NCBI RefSeq assembly: GCF_009677585.1
Contig: NZ_WKYV01000020.1
Location: 1-64,000 of the forward strand
Direction of reading: 5' to 3'
From: Lactonifactor sp. BIOML-A5
GTDB taxonomy: Bacteria; Bacillota; Clostridia; Lachnospirales; Lachnospiraceae
Length of the DNA stretch: 64,000 bases
Part shown: one piece after another, positions 18,901 through 27,900 of the stretch
Numbering within the stretch: position 1 is the stretch's first letter
Layout of the letters: each line of letters opens with the position of its first letter
The notes under the pieces: model-generated
What the model was told of the DNA's origin: nothing
What the model saw: the letters and a program-made list of their open reading frames with translations, nothing else
Databases searched by the model: none
Made by a program: the position numbers and the translations under genes

Positions 18901-21900
18901 TGCAGCATCTGACCTCTGTCGTAATCGGCGCCAGCGTGGAAAAAATCAATGCAGGCAGCTATTATGGAGATACAAGCTTCGAGGGCTGCTCCTCGCTGGA
19001 AGAAATAAAGTTTCTCGGTACCGAACCTCCTAACCTTTCAAATGGCACCTCCACGTTCCGGAATCTGCAGAGCCTGAAGAAAATCCGGGTTCCGGCAGGA
19101 ACATATCAGACATATATGCAGGCCTACAATTCCTTTCTGACGGATCAGATAACACTTTTAGAAGAGGGGGCAGACGAGTTCCTGATCCGGGATCAGGTGC
19201 TGGTGAGTTACAGCGGAACAGGAACAGAAGTACAGATTCCCGGCGGCGTTACAGAGATAGGAACAGGGGCATTTTTGAACAATGGGTCTGTTCAGAAAGT
19301 ACATATGCCTGACTCTGTAGTAACTATCAGCAATAATGCGTTTAAAAACTGCGCAGAACTCAGAGAAATTAATTTCTCTGCAAATTTGAAAACTATCCGG
19401 GCAAATGCGTTCAGCAATTGCGCCAGCCTTCAAAAAATCGAGCTAAACTCTGGCCTTCGGGACATAGGGGGCTATGCCTTCTACAATTGCAGCGGTCTGA
19501 ATCAGGAACTGGTGCTCCCTGATACGGTCGAAGAAATCGGAGACTATGCATTTTTCCAATGTACCAGTCTCACAGGTCTTACGCTTTCTGCAGGACTTAC
19601 AAAAGTAGGTACGGGCAGCTTCTGGTACTGCAGAAACATTGCCGGAGAGCTTAGAATACCGGAATCTTTAACCTGGATCTCCAACTACAGTTTTGCCGAT
19701 TGTCAGGGCCTGACAGGCCTGTCGCTGCCGGACGGCATGAAGAGTATTCAAAATGGGGCATTTTCAGGCTGTACCGGGCTGTCTGGTACGCTGCGCTTTC
19801 CTGACAGCATTACCTACCTTGGGGACGAGGCTTTTTCAGGCTGCAGCGGATTAACAGGGCTGAAGCTGTCTGAAAACCTGGAATCTGTTACTAATAGTGC
19901 ATTCCGGGGTTGCACAGGTATAGAAGGAGAGCTTGTCATACCGGATAAAGTCACATACCTGGGATACACGGCATTTGCAGGACTCGAAAAGGTTACAAGC
20001 GTGGTCATAGGCGCTAAGGTGACACTGCTTGGCGGATACGTAAATATATACGATAACAACAGCTTCCTGAACTGCACGTCCCTGGAACGGATGATTTTTA
20101 AAGGCACCACCCCTCCTGAGCTGAGATACAATACAGAAATGTTCCGGCAGCTGCCGGCGCTTAAGATACTGCAGGTACCCGGCGGATCTTACGGCGTATA
20201 CGCGGCAGCCTACGGGGATTACCTTCCGGAGGGAGTGGTAATTCGTGAGGAAGGTGCAGAGGACTTTATCACAGACGGCACCGTGCTGGTTCATTATGCC
20301 GGCGGTGCAGAGGAAGTACAGGTGCCTGAAGGGATCACAGAGATAGGAACGGGAGCCTTTCTGAATAATACTTCTGTGACAAAGATAAGCCTGCCTGACA
20401 CCGTGGAAAAAATCGGCGTAAACGCCTTCCGCAGCTGCGGCAGTCTGAAAGAAGTCACATTCGGCAGCGGCCTTGCGGAGATCGGGGACTACGCTTTTTA
20501 CCAGTGCAGAAATTTGACTCAGAGGCTGGTGCTTCCGGAAGGTCTTAAAACTATCTGCACCTACGCTTTTGCAGAGTGCGGGAACATAACGGGTGTGACG
20601 CTTCCTCCGGAAATAGAACAGATCGGAAGTTATGCTTTCTACCAGTGTACGGGTATGACCGGAAATCTTACCATTCCCGGGACTTTAAAGAGAGTGGAAT
20701 ACAGTACTTTCGATGGCTGCAGCAGCCTTACAGGCCTTACCCTGGAAGACGGGGTGGAGGCTGTTGCCGCCTGTGCCTTCCGTGGCTGCCGGAGCATGGC
20801 GGGGGAACTCTATCTCCCGGACAGCATTACACTTCTGGACAGCGAGGCATTTTCCAGCTGCCAGAGCTTTACAAGCCTTCGTCTTTCGGAGAAATTAACC
20901 ATGATTCCTTATCTCTGTTTTGCATATTGTGCGGGCCTGGAAGGGGAGATTACCATTCCCGACAGCGTAACCACCATAGGAAACCATGCATTCTATGGCC
21001 TGTCCAATATTACAGCAGTTACCATAGGCAGAGGCGTTGCTACGATCTACAATAGAGTTGATGACAGTTGTTTCAGCGGCTGCAATAAGTTGGAACAGAT
21101 ACGTTTCCTGGGCGATACCCCGCCTGATCTGTACAATACATACGGTGCCTTCCGGGGACTTCCTTCGCTGGCACGTATCCTCATACCCAGGGGAACCTAC
21201 AGGGCGTATACAGATGCTACTTATGCAACCGCACTTCCTGACAGTGTCCGTATGACAGAAGAGGGAAGCGGCGATTTCGTGATAAAGGATACGGAGCTGA
21301 TCGCCTACTGCGGCACGGACGAGGAAGTAAACATTCCGGAAGGAATCACCGCAATAGGGAGAGAAGCCTTCCGGAATAATCAGGAAATCAAGAGGGTAAA
21401 CTTCCCCCGATCTCTCCAAAAAATAGAGAAGAATGCTTTCAAAAACTGTACACAGCTTGCCGGCCCGTTAAAGCTGCCGGACAAGCTTACCGGAATCGGC
21501 GAGTCGGCGTTCCAGAACTGTTCGGCGCTTAGCGGTGTCCTGGCAATCCCGGACAGTGTCGCTGCAATTGATTTATATGCCTTCCAGTCCTGCAGTTCCC
21601 TTTCCGGACTGCGCCTGGGCAGCGGGATAGAAAAAATCGGCCGGAATGCTTTTGAGAACTGTACAGGTCTGAAAGGAGATCTGTACCTTCCGGACAGTCT
21701 GACAACGCTGGAGGACGCTGCTTTCAGCGGGTGCTCAGGACTGGACGGCACTCTGCGGCTATCCGGGAATCTGACAGTCATTCGTCAGAGTGTTTTTGCC
21801 AACTGCAGCAGTCTTTCAGGGGAATTGATTATTCCGGATAAAGTGAAGGAAATATACAGCTATGCCTTTTTGGGAGACGAGAAATTCACCAGTCTGACGG

Positions 21901-24900
21901 TTGGAAAAAACGTTCAAATCATGAATTATTCCGGCGGAAACAGCTTCTACGGATGTACGGGTATCCGCACAGTAACCTTTTTGAGCAGTCTGCCTCCGGA
22001 TCTGAATGGACAGACAGACATTTTTACCGGCCAAATGACCTCGCTCACCAATATTTACGTGCTTGGAGAGTCTCTGGAGGCGTATCGCACCGCATACGGT
22101 CCCTACCTTCCTGAAAATGTGGAGCTGTCCTCCGATACCCTGAACCTGCCACCGGGCAATTTCCGGGCGGCGAATGTATACAGCAATACCGTACATCTCA
22201 CCTGGAATCCCTGTGCCGGCGATCTGATTGAGGGATATTATATCTACCGGGATCAGATGGATGCGCCGGTGGCGGATCTTACTTCCTACAGCTTTACAGA
22301 TACAGGTCTTACCCCAGGAAAACCGGTTACCTATTATATCTGCGGCTATACGGCAGATAAAAGAACTACAAAGATGGCGGCTCTTATGGTTACTCCGAAA
22401 GCCCCTGCGCCGGTAAAAATTACCACCGATCATATATTAAACAAAGTAAGCAGGGCAAAGAATACGCTGTATGCCAGAGCGGAGGACACGGGAAACCTGG
22501 GAGCGTTGGATGGAAAAGAAACGACGGGAGAGTTTTATTATCTGGATGAACAAGGACGGGAGATATCCATCGCCGGGGCACTGACAGCCCCTGACACCTT
22601 GGAGGGAAGTACCGCAGTCTACAAAGTAAACTGGGATCTGGGCGGCATAGACGACGGTATGTATACCGTAGGCTTCCGCCTGACCGATATTGACGGAAAA
22701 GAGGGAACGGTAACCCAGAGTATACTCTGCGACAACAAGGCGCCGGATAAAATCTCCAGCCTGGCCGCAGTGGGGGATACGAACAGGATCATTCTCTCCT
22801 GGAGCATTGCCCATGAGATTGATACGAAGCAATATTATATTTACAGAAGAAGCCAGGAAGACGGGACCTACACCTTATATAAAAAGATATACGGCAGGGA
22901 CACCCTTACCTGGACAGATACAACTGCAGAGCAGAACATAAAGTATTACTATTATATTGTGGGCGTCAATGATATGGGGCTGGAAAGCCCTCCGTCCGAC
23001 ACGGCGGCAGCTGTGGCACAATCCGACAAAGAGCTGCCGAGAGTGGTTAAGCTGCTGCCTGCCAACGGCAAAATCATCGGCGGCACGGCTGAACTTTATG
23101 TCCAGGCGGAAGATAATGTGGCAGTGACAGAAACCCAGATTTTATTGTCAGAAGATGAGGGGGCAAACTGGACGCTTCTGGAAAAAAATCAGGCGGAGTT
23201 CTGCAGGTATCGGCTGGATACCGCCCAGTATGAAGACGGGGCAGTGCAGGTAAAAGGTCTGGCAAAGGATGCGGCGGGAAATATAAGCGACGGCCTTATC
23301 TACACATACAAGATTGACAACCGGGGACCGGAACAGGTGACAGGTCTGGAGTATGAGAGTACCGCAACCACCGTCACTCTGAAATGGAAAGATGTGGCGG
23401 ACCAGGATTTCAGTTTTTTCCGTGTGGAAAGAAAGCTGGAGGACGGAAGCTATGAGACGGTGTGCGATGAGTACCGTACACTGGGCGTAAATATTACCGG
23501 ACTGAAGCCGGAGAGTTCTTACACCTATCGTGTGACCGCCTATGACCTCCAGGGAAACCGGGGTATTTCATCAGAAGAAATCACTGCGGCAACACAGAGT
23601 GACAGCATAGCTCCTGTCATTACCTCCATAGACCCGAAGCCCGGATACTACCGGGATGAGATACCGCTGCGTCTCACAGTATGGGACGATTCCGGTGTGG
23701 CCTCTGTAGAAATACAGACCTCCACGGATATTTATAATTGGAAAACTGTGACTGAATTAGACTTCAGCGGAGATAAGCAGGAAGAAACAGCTGCCTTTCA
23801 GCTAAATGTCCGGGAGGCAGAAGAAGGCAGTCTGTATGTGAGGGGGGTGGCGGCGGACAAAGCCGGAAATACCGGCGATGCCACCATGGAAGCACCGTAT
23901 GTACAGTATATCGTAGATCATACACCGCCGAAAGCACCGGAAGGCCTTGCGGCTCACTCTGACGCAGGTTATATAGAACTTCGCTGGAATATGGGAGAAG
24001 AGCAGGATCTGGACGATTATCTTCTCTACCGGGCAGAGGGGAGAGATGGTGAATATCAGCTCCTGGCAGAGAAGCTGTATGCTCTGAATTATATAGACCG
24101 CACGGCAAAGACAGGGGTGGAATACCGGTACAGGCTTCAGGCAAGGGACTATGCAGGCAATAAAAGTGCATACGGAGAGGAACTGACTGCCTCAATGGCC
24201 GAGGACACGGATCCGCCTGAGATTCAGAGTGTGTATCCGGCAGACGGGGCTGTCTTAGGTCCCTCGGCCTGCACCGTAAGTGTTTTGGCAAGTGATAATT
24301 ACAAATTAAAGGCTCTGGAAATCCTGTATCAGGTAAATGAGGAGACTTCCTGGAGAACTCTGAAGACAGCCGGGGATATCGACGGTTATTATAAGCAGCT
24401 GACCGCGGATCTGCCAATCAGCAGTTTGCAGGAGGAAGATTCCATCCGGCTAAAGGCTGTGGCACAGGACGCCGGGGATAATCAGACAGAGTCAGAGATT
24501 TACTCCTATACGGTGGATAAGACTCCGCCCACAATGGAAAAAATTAATGTATCCGCAGACAGTGAAAAAATCACCCTTGCCTGGACCGGAGGCCAGGAAG
24601 AAGATTTGGCGGGATACCGGATTTACCGGAAGGACGGCAAAGGGGAGTATCAGCTCATCAGCCAGAGAAGCAGGAGGGAGGCAGAGGAATACAGCTACAG
24701 CGACTACGGGGCCGAGAAAAATAATACCTACTATTATAAAGTAGAGGCCACAGATCGGTATGGAAATGCCGCGTCCAGAGAGACGGACAGCGTATGGCTG
24801 AAAGCAGACCCCCAGGTGCGGGGAGATCTGATCTGCGACCTGCAGCAGGAGGTAGGGGTAGAGTACATTTACGATGCCAGCGGTTCCGCTGCTGATCTGG

Positions 24901-27900
24901 AGATTGCAGACATCAGCATTGATTACGGCGATGGTACGGCAGGCACCGGTGCAAAAACAGTACACAGGTATTCTGCGGAGGGAACGTATACCGTAACACT
25001 GAAGGTGACAGACAGCAAAGGAAACACAGATACACTGGCCAAATCTGTTCGGGTAACCCAGCCAAAGCTTCTGGGGACTGTAAGGGCAAAGGTTCAGGAT
25101 AACGCGGGAAATGCCCTTTCTGGTGTACCGGTATATTTTGATCTGGACCGCACGGCAGAAAATGTAAAATATACGGATACGGAGGGTTATGTTACGTTTG
25201 CAGCATCCGCCGCCTCTTATGCGGTGGGAACCTATAAAGACGGGTATCTTCCGGTAAAAAAGACAGTTGTGGTCCGGGCCAATACCACTGCGGAAGTGAC
25301 GCTGACCATGGTGCATGAGCCTATTGTCACAGGAAACTTTGAAATTAACCGGATGACTCTGGATGAGATACGTGCTGCCGGAATTGATGTAAGCAAACCG
25401 GAAAACCAGCATGTAGTAAAAGTAAATATTCACCTTACCTACGGCAGCAAGCCCCTGGATATGGAACTGATAACCAACGGCAGCGAGATATTCGGAGGGG
25501 GAACCACTATCGTAGATACGGAAGAGGGAGACCGGCAGATTACGGCAAATGTCGTTCCTGCCCGGCCTGACGCAGGGGGCGGCAGCGGAACCGGCGGAGG
25601 CTTTATAGGAGGATTCGGAGGCGATGACAATGTAATCATTGCTCTGATGGATGTTCCTGTGGAGGCGTCCTGCCTGAAAGAATTTTTTGATGTTAAGCTT
25701 CATATCCTCAATCATGCATCCAAAGAATTTAACCTTTCCTCCAATCAGGTACAGCTGAATGTACCCGAAGGGCTTACCGTTGTTGACGCCATGGACAGAA
25801 GCTCTTCCTCACTGGTGAACTTCCCGGAACTTCCCGGACAGGGGGAGAAGACCCTGAGCTGGGTGCTGCGGGGAGATCAGGAAGGAAAATATGAAATATC
25901 TGCAGATTACAGCTCTGTACTTGACATGTTCCAGGCGCCCGTACAGGCCAGATTCGTGTCAGAGGAACCAATTACGGTATACGGCCTGTCCGGTTTATCC
26001 ATGAAAGCTGTGATCAACAAAGACATCAGCAACGGAGCCATGTACTTTGATCTGGGCCTGTCAAACAACGGCCAGATAGATTACTACCTGCCCACCATTG
26101 ATGTTATGGGGGAGATCATTAAAAGCTATAAATACGAAGAAGGCAAGGAGGAGGATGAACTGGAGGGCAGAGATGTCTCTGTTATGGCATTGAATGCCAC
26201 GCTAAGCAATAGCAGCACAGAGTATTCCCAGATACTCGATCCTGACAAGGAGCTGGAAACACTCCATGCCGGAGAAACCTATATGAAACGGTATGTTGCC
26301 TACGGGGCAATTCAGGAGGAGGATCCCGCTTATATCCAGTCGGCTATTGCAGAGACTCTGACCGAGCTGTCCATACCGGTAGAGATTTCTTTCATTCAGA
26401 TGAATTTGTTTGATATGAGCAGTCCGGATCAAAAAGTCAATGAACGCTGGAACAGCAATGCAGGGGAAAAGGAATTCATTATGGATATCTATAATACGAA
26501 TTTCTATTACTTCATGCAGTCTATCTACGATGAGAAAGATTTCTGGAAAAATGCAGGAGAATTTCTCTACAGATCCTCAAATGTATTGTTTAAAATGGAC
26601 TTCCGGGTATTTACAGATGAGGACAAGAAAAAGGTGATAGACTCTTACATCGTTCAGCTGCTGGCAGATGAGTCCTTTGACGAAGCTGTGGATCTCAGCG
26701 CACAGAAAAAATACCTGGATATGGCAAAGGGTATCATAGGAGTGCTCAAAGGATATTTGAAAGACCCGGCGGATTTGGGAGAAAAGCTGGAGATACCAGA
26801 GAGCGAGGCGCTTAAGATTATTTCAAATCTGGATATCCTGTCCGGGGATGAGGGCAGTATCCGGAAAATAGCCAAAAGTCTGGAACTGGGGGGAACCGAT
26901 ACATTTACCAGCCGCCTGGTGACTATGATAGCAACAGCAGGGTCAGCGGCAGCTCTGAACTCCCTTTTTCAGTCTACACGCGTAATCGAAAAAGCACAGC
27001 GGGAAGCCATGTCTAAAGAATTAAAATATATAGGAACCGCCATTGATTTGCTGGGTGACGCCGCGGACGGATGGATCTACTCCTGCGAGTTCACTAATAC
27101 CCTTGTAAAGATTAACCAGAACAAGGAAGAAGCCATGTTTATTCTGGATACGGTGATCAATGCCCAGGGAATGGATGAACTGGTAGTCAAAGAGGCAAAG
27201 ACGTTAAAGAAGAAAATATCAGATGAATTTGACGCCAAGGCAGAACAGACTGCAGCATTTATCAAAAGCACAGCCGTTAATATGAGCGGTACGGCACTGG
27301 AACTGGCGGTGAGCGCCTTTATCAATGCAAAATTTTTAGTTACAGGTCCTGTGGTTCTAGCCATCAAGGCAATTGTCACAGCAATATACGGCGGGCTGGA
27401 GTATCTGTTTGCCTGGGAAGCCAATGTTGAAAATCTTCAGAAACTCAGATATGCAGGGGCGCTGACGAAGGCATTCAGGGATAAGTGTCAGGAATCTTTG
27501 AACAGCTTTGACAATTTATCCGCACTCAGGTCTATGAAGTACCTGATTAAGATGAGACTGCTGGGAGAAAAGGCTTATATTACTTCAATTTCGGAAAATA
27601 AGACAGAGGAGGTGCTAAGTAATATCAACAGCGAAGCGGGGGCATCCTACAAGTCCCTGAATGAATATTATTGGGCAAAAGAATCCAGGGTTTTATATTG
27701 CCGGGATATACTGTTTAACACAACCTACCAGTCTATGGAGGTGCCTGAGGCACCTGCGGTATCTATTAATTATGAGGGCTGCTGCACGGCAGAAGCTTTC
27801 GGGAAGGATTATGAATATTCCTGGGATGGGGTTCAGTGGACAGAGGCAAACGGTCAGGCAATTCCATTTATACCAAAGGAGACCGGACAGATGCTCTGGG

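Noticed and set aside
24492..25715. 407-codon antisense frame within paralog B
   Set aside because: It is opposite to the PKD and neighbouring domains; composition is unlike a real protein and no start signal is visible.
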